DNA of 64,000 nucleotides from the NCBI RefSeq assembly GCF_000745485.1, contig NZ_JQJK01000008.1:496001-560000 (forward strand), read 5' to 3'. A program made the position numbers and the translations under genes. The notes below the pieces were generated by a model that did no database searches, had not been told where the DNA came from, and worked only from the letters and a program-made list of their open reading frames with translations. The stretch is from Methanobacterium veterum (lineage in GTDB: Archaea > Methanobacteriota > Methanobacteria > Methanobacteriales > Methanobacteriaceae). This document shows, piece by piece, positions 51,073-59,213 of the stretch; position 1 is the stretch's first letter; each line of letters begins with the position of its first letter.

Positions 51073-52305
51073 ATGGCTAATAAAAAAGAACTGCGTTCCA
51101 CTGCTGAAAAAAGACTGCGTGAAAAAACAGAAAAATTGGGAAATATCCCAAAAGATGTCGATGCCCTAATCCATGAGCTTCAAGTACATCAAGTTGAGCT
51201 GGAGATGCAAAATGAAGAACTTAGAGAGTCTCGAAAAGAATTAGAAGAATTACATGAGAAATATTATGACCTTTACAATTCTGCACCAGTTGGATATTTT
51301 ACACTTGATGCAACCAGTGCCGTCACCGAGTTAAATAGTACAGGGGCAGAATTATTAGGTTTTGATAAAAATGATCTGATTAAAACATTATTTAGATGGT
51401 ATATAACTCCTAACTACTCAGAAACATTTTTGAATTATCTTAAACAAGCCATACAAACCGGTGCCAAACAAGTGTTCGATGTTGGGTTAATCCGGAAGAA
51501 TGGAATTATTTTTTATGCCCATGTTGAGATGATGCCTCAGTTTAACCCTGAAACTACCTTTAAAATGGCAGTTGTTGATATTACTCAGCGGAAAAAATTA
51601 GAAGATGACTTAAAGCGCTCTAATAATGAACTGCAGCAATTTGCTTATGTTGCATCTCATGACCTGCAGGAACCTTTAAGAACCATTGCAAGCTTTACAC
51701 AACTTTTAGCGAGGCGTTATGAGGGCAAACTTGACAGTGACGCTGATGAATTTATTGGTCATATCGTAGATGCTTCAATCAGAATGAAACAGCAGATCGA
51801 AGATTTGCTGGAATTTTCAAGGGTAATGACTAAAGGAAGTAATTTTGAAAAAATAAACCTTGAACAAACCATTAAACAGATTATTTCCAGTTTAGGTGTA
51901 CTCATTAAGGAAAATGATGCCGAAATTACATATAACCCTTTACCAGAAATATATGCTGATTCCAGGCAAATTGCAAGGTTATTTCAGAACATCATAACTA
52001 ATTCCATTAAATTTAGAAAGCCAGATGAACCGCCTAAAATTCATATTTCAGTAGAAAAAGATGAAAAAACCAATGAATATGTTTTCAGTATTTCAGATAA
52101 TGGTATTGGAATAGATCCAAAGTATCAAGATCGAATTTTTACAATATTCCAGAGACTTCACACAATAGAAGAATATCAAGGAACTGGAATTGGGCTTGCA
52201 GTTGCAAGAAAAATTGTAGAACGCCATGGAGGGCATATTTGGGTCGAATCAGAACTTGAAAAAGGAGCTACTTTTTATTTTACATTACCAATACCTTCGC
52301 AATAA
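51073..52305 (+). CDS. PAS-domain sensor histidine kinase
   Basis: A 410-aa soluble kinase. A helical N-region (about 1-55, HELQVHQVELEMQNEELRES) leads to a PAS domain (about 60-180), then HisKA with the phospho-His in YVASHDLQEPLRTIASF, and HATPase_c with NIITNSIKFRKP (N box), SDNGIGIDP (G1) and GTGIGLAVARKI (G2). No membrane helices, so the signal is cytoplasmic. The ATG at 51073 after GGAGGAG is chosen over an upstream ATG at 51016. No response regulator lies nearby, so it may signal through the CheB-CheR-PAS protein or a distant partner. Confidence 0.9.
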   Translation: MANKKELRSTAEKRLREKTEKLGNIPKDVDALIHELQVHQVELEMQNEELRESRKELEELHEKYYDLYNSAPVGYFTLDATSAVTELNSTGAELLGFDKNDLIKTLFRWYITPNYSETFLNYLKQAIQTGAKQVFDVGLIRKNGIIFYAHVEMMPQFNPETTFKMAVVDITQRKKLEDDLKRSNNELQQFAYVASHDLQEPLRTIASFTQLLARRYEGKLDSDADEFIGHIVDASIRMKQQIEDLLEFSRVMTKGSNFEKINLEQTIKQIISSLGVLIKENDAEITYNPLPEIYADSRQIARLFQNIITNSIKFRKPDEPPKIHISVEKDEKTNEYVFSISDNGIGIDPKYQDRIFTIFQRLHTIEEYQGTGIGLAVARKIVERHGGHIWVESELEKGATFYFTLPIPSQ

Positions 52306-52336
52306 ATAGTTAAAAGCTAATTAAATTTTTTTATAA

Positions 52337-52654
52337 CTAAAACTTAGAATTCTTTATTGATTCAATTAATTCATCATTTTTCTTTAAATGTTCCTGTATT
52401 TTATCCCGTAACGACTCTTCTTCATTAACTGCATCCCAATATTTAAGCCTTAATCCATTACTATCATTATTTTTAGCCTGATCCTTAGCATATTCTATAA
52501 AATTATCTATTTGGATTAAAAGTTCTTGATATTCTTTCTTTCGTTCCCTCAATTTTTTGATGAACTTTTTACCTGCATTTAACTGTTCACTAATGGTTAA
52601 TTCTGGACTTAATCTTTCTAAATTTTTTATATGTTTATTTCTTCTCCCAGACAT
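52337..52654 (-). CDS. Small coiled-coil protein near the YW-core family
   Basis: A 105-aa charged helical protein (NAGKKFIKKLRERKKEYQEL, LKYWDAVNEEESLRDKIQEH). It has a YW pair, but in a different place from the YW-core copies, so it is at most a distant relative. It lies head-to-tail 39 bases after copy 4, in the same direction, and convergent with the kinase. Function unknown. Confidence 0.6.
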   Translation of the reverse strand: MSGRRNKHIKNLERLSPELTISEQLNAGKKFIKKLRERKKEYQELLIQIDNFIEYAKDQAKNNDSNGLRLKYWDAVNEEESLRDKIQEHLKKNDELIESIKNSKF

Positions 52655-52693
52655 AAAAAATCACTTTTAACCATTATATGTTAACGATTAACG

Positions 52694-53017
52694 TTATCTT
52701 TTAAGAGAAGTAACCATTTCACGAATTTTTTGCAGATTTTTTTCGGTTTTATCAATCATTTCATTGATTCTATCTATATCATTCCTGATTTTATTAATTG
52801 TAGCTTCTTCTGCATCAATCAATTTTAAAAGTTCATCGTGCCTTTCTTTACTTTGAACATTGGCTGGCCTTAATTCACCCTTCCAATAGTCCAGTAATCT
52901 TTTTACTGTATCTAAATATTTCATTTCGGTTTCCCTTTGTTCATAAAAATTATTTATGATACTTTCCTTTGTTTGCAGGTATTTTTCTTCTTCTCTACTG
53001 GGACCTTCATTTTTCAT
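52694..53017 (-). CDS. Small coiled-coil protein, YW-core family (copy 4)
   Basis: A 107-aa helical protein. N-terminus EEEKYLQTKESIINNFYEQ; core MKYLDTVKRLLDYWKGEL and KERHDELLKLIDAEEATI, then INKIRNDIDRINEMIDKTEK. Clear recent paralogue of copy 5 at 53300-53629, sharing the whole length. Function unknown. Confidence 0.7.
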   Translation of the reverse strand: MKNEGPSREEEKYLQTKESIINNFYEQRETEMKYLDTVKRLLDYWKGELRPANVQSKERHDELLKLIDAEEATINKIRNDIDRINEMIDKTEKNLQKIREMVTSLKR

Positions 53018-53102
53018 GCAATATGATTTGTATTACACATTATAAAAAACTTATTAAATATAAGTAATATAAAAAAGCACAAAATAACATATTATCTACA
53101 TT

Positions 53103-53240
53103 TATTATGCTCTAAAACCAAGCAGTATTCTGTTTCTTGGTACTTCAGAAAGCATAAGTACTTTTGCAGAATCATTCTTTACTCTTAGTTCCAAGTGGAA
53201 AATATACAAACTTAAAGAGCAAAAATATTTAACTAGTTAA
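53103..53240 (+). pseudogene. CheR 3' fragment
   Basis: A 45-codon plus-strand frame reads YYALKPSSILFLGTSESIST, then FAESFFTL and KWKIYK before a stop. It closely matches the end of the CheR domain of the nearby fusion gene (ALKPGGILFLGPSESIS, NKWKIYK). No start or upstream CheR sequence precedes it, so it is the stump of a second CheR or CheB-CheR gene between copies 4 and 5 of the coiled-coil family. Confidence 0.85.
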
Positions 53241-53299
53241 ACTTTTTTAACAGCTTTCTTAGACAAAGAAATATTAGTTTCAACTTATTTACCTTATTG

Positions 53300-53629
53300 T
53301 TAACGTTCATTTCTAAATGAATTGATCATTTGACTGATTCTTTCTAAACTCTGTTCTGTTCTATCAATCATTATGTTAGTTCTATTGATATCTTCTTCTA
53401 TTTTTTTAATATTAGATCTTTCCCTATGAATCAATTCCAAGAGTTGATTATGTCTTTTTTTGTTTTGAGTATCAATTGACCTTAATTCTTTTATCCAATA
53501 ATCTAATAAGCTACCTACTGTCTTTAAATACTTCTTTTCCATTTCTTTTTGACCATAAATATTATTGATAATACTCTCTTTTGTTTGCAGGTATTTTTCT
53601 TCTTCTTTATTAGTATCATCATTTTTCAT
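53300..53629 (-). CDS. Small coiled-coil protein, YW-core family (copy 5)
   Basis: A 109-aa helical protein, paralogue of copy 4: EEEKYLQTKESIINNIYGQ, core KKYLKTVGSLLDYWIKEL, then KKRHNQLLELIHRERSNI and INRTNIMIDRTEQSL. The 283-base gap to copy 4 holds the CheR fragment. Function unknown. Confidence 0.7.
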   Translation of the reverse strand: MKNDDTNKEEEKYLQTKESIINNIYGQKEMEKKYLKTVGSLLDYWIKELRSIDTQNKKRHNQLLELIHRERSNIKKIEEDINRTNIMIDRTEQSLERISQMINSFRNER

Positions 53630-53768
53630 GTGATATAATTTTGTATCATTAAATATAAATAACTTATTAACTACTAATTTTTAAAACATTTTATTTGCAG
53701 TTAACATTTTGGAAAAAGAGTCATTTTGAAGTTCTCCCATAGTTACAACTTTGAGAGAACCTTCATTT

Positions 53769-56144
53769 CTACAAATCTTTATATGAAGCCTTATACAGGA
53801 CAGCTTCAAGCTTATCAAGAGCTTTACCAACCTGCTTATCAAACTCCGTGAGTTTATTGGCCAGTCCCCTGAAGTACGGTGCATAAACCTTGTAGTACAT
53901 CAGCCTGTCGGTGTCTATACTATTTTTCATAAGCGCCGCCTTGAATTCATCAACTTTATCCTGGATAGAAGAGTACAGTATTTCATCAGGATATTCACCT
54001 AAAAATATACCGTCTGCACCATTTTCAAATGCAAACAAAATGTGTTTAGGCATCAACCTATTTATGGACGGGACCCTTATGATCCTGACAGATTCTGGAT
54101 ATGAAATCCTGTTTATTCCTATATTATCAGCCGCTACATATCCAATATAGTCAACAAATGCCAGAATTCTCCTTTCGCCTTCTTTTCTGTCCTTCAACAT
54201 ACCCTCAATCATGGCAAAGATTTGAGCGTCAGTCTGACCCATTATATCAATTGCATTGTTTTCACATTTGGAGATGCACATACCGCAGCCGTTGCATGCA
54301 ACAGGATCAACAGATATGCGCTCATTGTGTATGTAAATAGCCTTGTATTTACAGGCCGTTACACATTCCCCGCACATTTCGCACTGCCTGCCGTCGACCA
54401 CCGCAATTGTTGGTTCTACCTCTAATCCGCCGTTTATCATCTCTGAAACTTTGGAAGCGGCAGCATTTGCCTGAGAAACACTTTCAGTGATATCTTTTGG
54501 CCCTTGTGCAGTTCCGCAAACATATATTCCTTCTATATCGGTAGCTACAGGTTTAATTTTGGAATGTTTCTCTTTTACAAACATGTCCTCTGTAAGCCCC
54601 ACGTTCAATGTTTCTGCAACTTTTAATGTCCCTTCTGATGGTTCCATTGCTTCAGATAATACAACCATATCTGTTTCTATTTCTAAGGGTTCTCGAAGGA
54701 GGGTATCTTCTAAGCGAACAACAATGTTTTCGCCTTTTTTGGTTATATCTCCAGGCCTTCCCCTTATCAGTTTAATTCCCTTAGATTGCACGTGTCTGAA
54801 GTAATTTTCATACATTCCTGGAGTTCTCATGTCAGTGTAACAGATGACTATCTCCGTATCTGGATAGTAATGTTTTATAAAGCTGGCATGCTTCAATGAT
54901 ACCATACAGCAGACTTTCGAGCAGTAACGTTTTCCTTCTGGTTTTTCGTCCCTTGAACCTGCGCACTGGACCATTACGACCCTTCTTGGGATTTTTCCAT
55001 TGGAAGGCCTGAGGAGTTTACCGTCTGTTGGCCCATTTACCCCCATTATCCTGGCAAGTTCCATCTGACTTATTACATCGTCGTATCTTCCATATCCATA
55101 TTCAGGGCGCTTTTTAAGGTCAAATCCTTTGTGGCCCGTTGCTATGATTACCGAGCCCACATTTAGAGGTATGATTTCTCCTTTAGCTTTGATGTCAATA
55201 GCATTCATTTTGCAGACTTTTTCACATTTACCGCACTTAATACAATTGTTATCATCTATTGTGTAAATATCTGGAACTGATTGTGGGAAAGGCTTGTATA
55301 TAGCTTTTCTTGTCATTAAGTTCTCGTTCCATTCATTAGGGACTTCGACAGGACAGATGTCTGCACAGTTTCCACATGCAGTACATTTATCTTCATTAAC
55401 ATGTCCCGGTTTCCTTTCAATTAGTAAATTGAAGTTTCCAGCTTTTCTTTCAGATGATTTAATCTCTGAATTAGTCATGATTTCGATATTGCTGTGCTGT
55501 ACTGCTTCGTTTATCAAAGGGTTGAAGAGGCATAATGAACATTCCTCTGCGAGCTTTTCTGGGGAGAACACTTTACCTATTTTTATCATGTTTCCCCCAA
55601 CAGTGGGCTTGTCTTCAATTATATGTACTTTGACACCCTGTTTTGCAAGTGAAAGTGCAGCGGTTATTCCAGATATTCCCCCACCAATTACAGCAGCGCT
55701 TTTTTTGGTTTTTCTGACTATAGCATCAAGAGGTCTAGCATACTGAACCCTTTCAACAGCGGCATTTGTAAGTGATATTGCTTTTTCAGTAGCCTTGTTT
55801 TTATCAGAATGTACCCATGAACAGTGCTCCCTGATATTTGCTATCTCTAAAAGATATGGATTTAATGGAGCTATATGATTTCTAAATGTTTTTTCGTGAG
55901 TAATTGGCGAACAGGCTGCAATTACTACTCTGTCTAACTCTTCTTCCAGTATAATGTCTCTGATGTTTTTCTGGCATTTCATCGAGCAGAGATTTTCAAA
56001 ATCTTTAACTACTTTAGCATCGATTGAAGAAGCAAGCTTCTCGATGTCTACAGTATCTGAAATGTTGCCCCCGCACCTGCATAAAAAAACACCAATATCA
56101 ATGCTGCTTTTGGGAGCATATCTTGAGAAGTTGTAATTGTTCAT
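53769..56144 (-). CDS. hdrA: HdrA-like heterodisulfide reductase subunit fused to a cysteine-free MvhD-like domain
   Basis: Flavin-bifurcating-type HdrA homologue of 791 aa. N-terminal FLCRCGGNI and LCSMKCQKN, FAD site VIGGGISGITAALSLAKQG, two 4Fe-4S motifs (CTACGNCADICP, CIKCGKCEKVC), the VQCAGSRDEKPEGKRYCSKVCC block, and a C-terminal ferredoxin (CEMCGECVTAC, CNGCGMCISKC). From residue about 658 an MvhD-like domain follows (YPESVRIIRVPSINRL, FENGADGIFLGEYP) in which every expected cysteine is replaced. Last gene of hdrC-hdrB-hdrA. Partner electron donor unknown. Confidence 0.93.
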   Translation of the reverse strand: MNNYNFSRYAPKSSIDIGVFLCRCGGNISDTVDIEKLASSIDAKVVKDFENLCSMKCQKNIRDIILEEELDRVVIAACSPITHEKTFRNHIAPLNPYLLEIANIREHCSWVHSDKNKATEKAISLTNAAVERVQYARPLDAIVRKTKKSAAVIGGGISGITAALSLAKQGVKVHIIEDKPTVGGNMIKIGKVFSPEKLAEECSLCLFNPLINEAVQHSNIEIMTNSEIKSSERKAGNFNLLIERKPGHVNEDKCTACGNCADICPVEVPNEWNENLMTRKAIYKPFPQSVPDIYTIDDNNCIKCGKCEKVCKMNAIDIKAKGEIIPLNVGSVIIATGHKGFDLKKRPEYGYGRYDDVISQMELARIMGVNGPTDGKLLRPSNGKIPRRVVMVQCAGSRDEKPEGKRYCSKVCCMVSLKHASFIKHYYPDTEIVICYTDMRTPGMYENYFRHVQSKGIKLIRGRPGDITKKGENIVVRLEDTLLREPLEIETDMVVLSEAMEPSEGTLKVAETLNVGLTEDMFVKEKHSKIKPVATDIEGIYVCGTAQGPKDITESVSQANAAASKVSEMINGGLEVEPTIAVVDGRQCEMCGECVTACKYKAIYIHNERISVDPVACNGCGMCISKCENNAIDIMGQTDAQIFAMIEGMLKDRKEGERRILAFVDYIGYVAADNIGINRISYPESVRIIRVPSINRLMPKHILFAFENGADGIFLGEYPDEILYSSIQDKVDEFKAALMKNSIDTDRLMYYKVYAPYFRGLANKLTEFDKQVGKALDKLEAVLYKASYKDL

Positions 56145-56153
56145 ATTATTCCC

Positions 56154-57101
56154 TCATTGACAGAGGTTAGTCTGCTTTATCTTTTCTAAAACTTTATCTA
56201 CAGGAACTGTATGTGTCTGGACTCCAACCACTTTATAAGGGTCAGCCCCAAGTGCAAGTGCTACAAATTGAGAAATGTTAAGACATACAATGTTAAATTC
56301 AGTTCCAGTTGATTTTCCAATGGATCCCTGGTTTCTATCAAACTGCATCTGGCAGTTTGGACACATATGAAGAAGAATATCCACATCATTTTCTTTCAAA
56401 CTGTTTAGTTTCTCCTCAGTTACAGAAAGGGATAAATCTCGGTTCATATAACGCTGCCGGAAACCATTACCACATGTTGTTGTTTTACGGTCGTACCAGT
56501 CAACGGTTTCCACACCGCATGCTTTTGCAAGTGTCTCTATAACCATAGGGTCTCTTTCATTTCCAATAGTATCCTTCTGATGAACTTTGCAGTAATGGCA
56601 TGCGTGGTGAGATGCCACTTTAAGTCCAGATAGATCTACCGTTACAAAGTCTTTAATTTCATCTGCTTTATTATACAAAATTTCAACTGAATGGAAAATA
56701 TTGCCTCTTGAGTCCATATCATCCGCATTATAAGTTAAATCATGACATCCTGAATCATCTAAAATCTTATTTATCTGACCTCTAACCTCATCTTTCTCAT
56801 TTAATATATTACATGATTTCTTAAGTATTGCATAGCATGTTGCACAGAGTGTTGCTATGTTTTTATGGCCTTCCTTCCTTGCAATTCCAAAGTTTCTCGC
56901 TGCAAGTGCAGTGGTGGAAAATTGGTCAAATAAATCAGCGTAATGTCCTAAACCAGTGCAACAGGACTGCCTATCACTAATGATGTATTCAATTCCAAGT
57001 TTATCAAATAAATATTTTGTAGACGACTCTACACCTGGATATTCAACATTTACAAGGCAGCTTTTAAAGAGTAAAATTTCTTTATCTGGTATTTTTTTTA
57101 T
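56154..57101 (-). CDS. hdrB: HdrB-like subunit with ATA in place of the start codon
   Basis: Subunit with two CCG domains that hold noncubane 4Fe-4S clusters in HdrB. CCG1 is complete: Cys15, Cys47-Cys48, Cys86 and Cys89. CCG2 has Cys168, Cys210, Cys247 and Cys250, but the first Cys of the CC pair is Thr209. The open frame reads as HdrB from the ATA at 57101 (IKKIPDKEILLFKSCLVNVE), after AAGGTGGTG, with no ATG/GTG/TTG upstream; the first ATG is codon 129. A nearby copy of the same 5' end does begin with ATG (57222). Length about 315 aa is normal. Confidence 0.85.
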   Translation of the reverse strand: MKKIPDKEILLFKSCLVNVEYPGVESSTKYLFDKLGIEYIISDRQSCCTGLGHYADLFDQFSTTALAARNFGIARKEGHKNIATLCATCYAILKKSCNILNEKDEVRGQINKILDDSGCHDLTYNADDMDSRGNIFHSVEILYNKADEIKDFVTVDLSGLKVASHHACHYCKVHQKDTIGNERDPMVIETLAKACGVETVDWYDRKTTTCGNGFRQRYMNRDLSLSVTEEKLNSLKENDVDILLHMCPNCQMQFDRNQGSIGKSTGTEFNIVCLNISQFVALALGADPYKVVGVQTHTVPVDKVLEKIKQTNLCQ

Positions 57102-57102
57102 G

Positions 57103-57222
57103 TTAACACCACCTTGATTTTAGTTCATCCATATCTGACAAATTAAATGATTTAAAACTATGAAAGTCAATGTTTACAAGGCAGGTTTTAAGTAAAATTT
57201 CTTTATCTGGTATTTTTTTCAT
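57103..57222 (-). pseudogene. Truncated hdrB 5' copy overlapping hdrC
   Basis: A 39-codon frame beginning MKKIPDKEILLKTCLVNID starts at ATG 57222 inside the end of hdrC and ends with TAA one base before the ATA of full-length hdrB. It duplicates the hdrC-hdrB junction (57167-57245 versus 57043-57127). Either a dead duplicate, or a leader whose termination could feed re-initiation at hdrB. Confidence 0.75.
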
Positions 57223-57808
57223 CTCTACACCGCCTTAGTTCATTTAACCTGTTTTTGAATCCTGTTTTTTCTAAAATGTTGTTGATGTCCTTTACGTCTT
57301 TTTCAGGCAGGAACATAGAGCCCAGGTTTAAATCTTCCCTTATATCTTCAAGGTTAATTTTTAGTTCTAGCCACTCCTTTCCAAAGTCCTTTATAAGGTC
57401 ATCGAAGAAATTGGAAGGAATTGCCCCCAACCCAAATTCTATAAAGCTTTCCCCATATGCTGAAAAAGGAGCCACTTTCGGCTTTCCTTTTCCATTATCA
57501 ACTGCCCTTTGCCTTAAAACCTGGTTTACCACAGATGGGCTGTTGCTCACCGGGCATACGCTCTGGCAGGTGTAACAGTAAAAACAATTCCAGATTATAT
57601 CATCTGTAATTAAAGTTTCATCTTTATCAAGCACCCTTTTAACTATTTCTCTTGGATCGTAGTCAGTATGTCTTGCCGCAGGACAGACAGATGTGCACAT
57701 CCCACACTGAATACATTTAAGGATTCCAAGGTCTTCTGGTGCTTTTAAGTCCTTAATAATATCTTCTGCGAGTTCAAAGCTATTTTCGTCTATTTTTAGA
57801 GTATTCAT
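57203..57808 (-). CDS. hdrC: HdrC-like iron-sulfur subunit
   Basis: Ferredoxin-type subunit of 201 aa passing electrons between HdrA and HdrB. Two 4Fe-4S motifs: CIQCGMCTSVCP (Cys32, 35, 38, 42) and CFYCYTCQSVCP (Cys75, 78, 81, 85). The C-terminal helical part ends RRCRDEKNTR and overlaps the duplicated hdrB start. Soluble. First gene of the hdrCBA operon; no TAAC-N4-GTTA operator was seen directly upstream. Confidence 0.95.
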   Translation of the reverse strand: MNTLKIDENSFELAEDIIKDLKAPEDLGILKCIQCGMCTSVCPAARHTDYDPREIVKRVLDKDETLITDDIIWNCFYCYTCQSVCPVSNSPSVVNQVLRQRAVDNGKGKPKVAPFSAYGESFIEFGLGAIPSNFFDDLIKDFGKEWLELKINLEDIREDLNLGSMFLPEKDVKDINNILEKTGFKNRLNELRRCRDEKNTR

Positions 57809-58143
57809 ATGTATTATACCCCGTATATCGAATAAAGTGTCAGTTTAAAAAATAATCTGTTATAGTATTTATACTTGTACTTCAAGTTATATATACTCAA
57901 ATTATGACATTTTTAAGTTCAATTTATCATTTTTTAATTATACCATGATCAATCAGTATAACCACTACTTAATTTTTGTGTATCATGATTGTTTATGTAT
58001 AATAATTGTTCAAATAGTATAATATACTTTATCGTTATAAAAATGTACTAAATATATTCTAATACTTACATCTTTAAAACTTCAAAAAAATAAAATAAAG
58101 CAGTATTAAAATCAATACCTCCCTAAACATTAAATTAAAGATA
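57809..58143. other. AT-rich gap upstream of hdrC
   Basis: About 335 bases between the ThiF-like gene and hdrC. No gene; probably holds the hdrC promoter. It contains a partial operator-like ataattgtt (about 58001-58009) but no full TAAC-N4-GTTA palindrome. Confidence 0.5.
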
Positions 58144-59160
58144 CTATGTACCTATATATCTCGCATAAACAGATCTTGCAATACTCGGATCATTGGTTCC
58201 TTTAATTATAGCCCTTCCATCTTTAAATAACGATATTTCATATTTTTCTGTCTTAAAAAGCAGTATAAAATCAGCACATTTAATACTACCTAAATGTTCC
58301 AGGTTAGATGCAATCTCCATTAAATCCATTTCTTTTGGATCCGCAGGAGTAATCTGAATTGCATTTCGCCCACAAAGAGATGTAATGATCTCTCTATCTT
58401 CTGAATTCAGATATTCATATTCTCCAAGGGAACAGCAGTGGCATTCATCATTTTTCCGAACCAGTATTTCATCCATCGAATGATCCCATGCGTCGTAAAC
58501 TATGAGACGCCCATCATGATCATTTTCAGGCTTTGCTTCACCAAGAAGTATCCTTATAGTTTCAGTACTTGCCATTGATCCCATAATCACAGTTAAGGTG
58601 TTCAATACCCCCATTGTATCACATGTTGGGAGCGAACCGGGTTTTGGAATATGTGGATAAAGACATCGAATACATGCAGCGCCAGGTAGGATATTCATGG
58701 TCATTCCAGAGGTTCCAATTGCACCAGTGTATATCCAGGGAATCTCTTCCCTAACACACACGTCGTTTATGAGCATCCTTGTTAGAATGTTATCTGTCCC
58801 ATCAAGGACTAAATCAACGCCTTTTATGATTTCTTCCACATTGGTATGGTTTAAATCCTTTACAATAGGTTCAACTTCAATTGAGGAGTTAATGAGCTTG
58901 AGTTTTTTGGTTGCAGCAACTGCCTTTGGCTCTCCAACGTCAGTTTCATCAAACAGCATCTGCCTTTGTAAATTATTTAATTCAACAAAATCTCTATCTA
59001 AAATAGATATTTTACCAATTCCGGCACGTGCAAGGTTATTTGCGGCTGCGGTTCCAAGGGCCCCGCATCCTACTATAAGAATACTGCTATCTAAAAGTTT
59101 TTTCTGGCCTTCTTCTCCAATGTTCTGTAATATTTCCTGTCTGGAGTATCTATTTTCCAT
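58144..59160 (-). CDS. ThiF/MoeB/HesA-family E1-like adenylyltransferase
   Basis: Activates the C-terminal Gly-Gly of a ubiquitin-like sulfur carrier by adenylation. In 338 aa: YSRQEILQNIGEEGQ, nucleotide site VGCGALGTAAANNLARAGIG (30-49), DGTDNILTRMLIND, zinc cysteines CIRC (163-166) and CHCC (240-243), and catalytic-type Cys180 in LPTCDTMGVL. An extra C-terminal domain (about 250-338) ends VYARYIGT. The ATG at 59160 follows GGTGAAT. It follows the GMC gene by 53 bases, likely one operon under a double sulfur operator. Candidate partner: the MoaD/ThiS-like protein at 38.6 kb. Confidence 0.92.
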   Translation of the reverse strand: MENRYSRQEILQNIGEEGQKKLLDSSILIVGCGALGTAAANNLARAGIGKISILDRDFVELNNLQRQMLFDETDVGEPKAVAATKKLKLINSSIEVEPIVKDLNHTNVEEIIKGVDLVLDGTDNILTRMLINDVCVREEIPWIYTGAIGTSGMTMNILPGAACIRCLYPHIPKPGSLPTCDTMGVLNTLTVIMGSMASTETIRILLGEAKPENDHDGRLIVYDAWDHSMDEILVRKNDECHCCSLGEYEYLNSEDREIITSLCGRNAIQITPADPKEMDLMEIASNLEHLGSIKCADFILLFKTEKYEISLFKDGRAIIKGTNDPSIARSVYARYIGT

Positions 59161-59213
59161 GTTATATTCACCAAGTCTAACTATTACCATGTTAAAATTT
59201 AATAAAAAGAAAA

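Noticed and set aside
52680..52700. TAACGATTAACGTTA near the coiled-coil copy 4 stop
   Set aside because: Spacing between half-sites differs from the operator, and it lies at a gene end, not a promoter.
57995..58012. Possible operator upstream of hdrC (ataataattgtt)
   Set aside because: Only one half resembles GTTA/TAAC; the palindrome is incomplete, so hdrC was not counted in the regulon.
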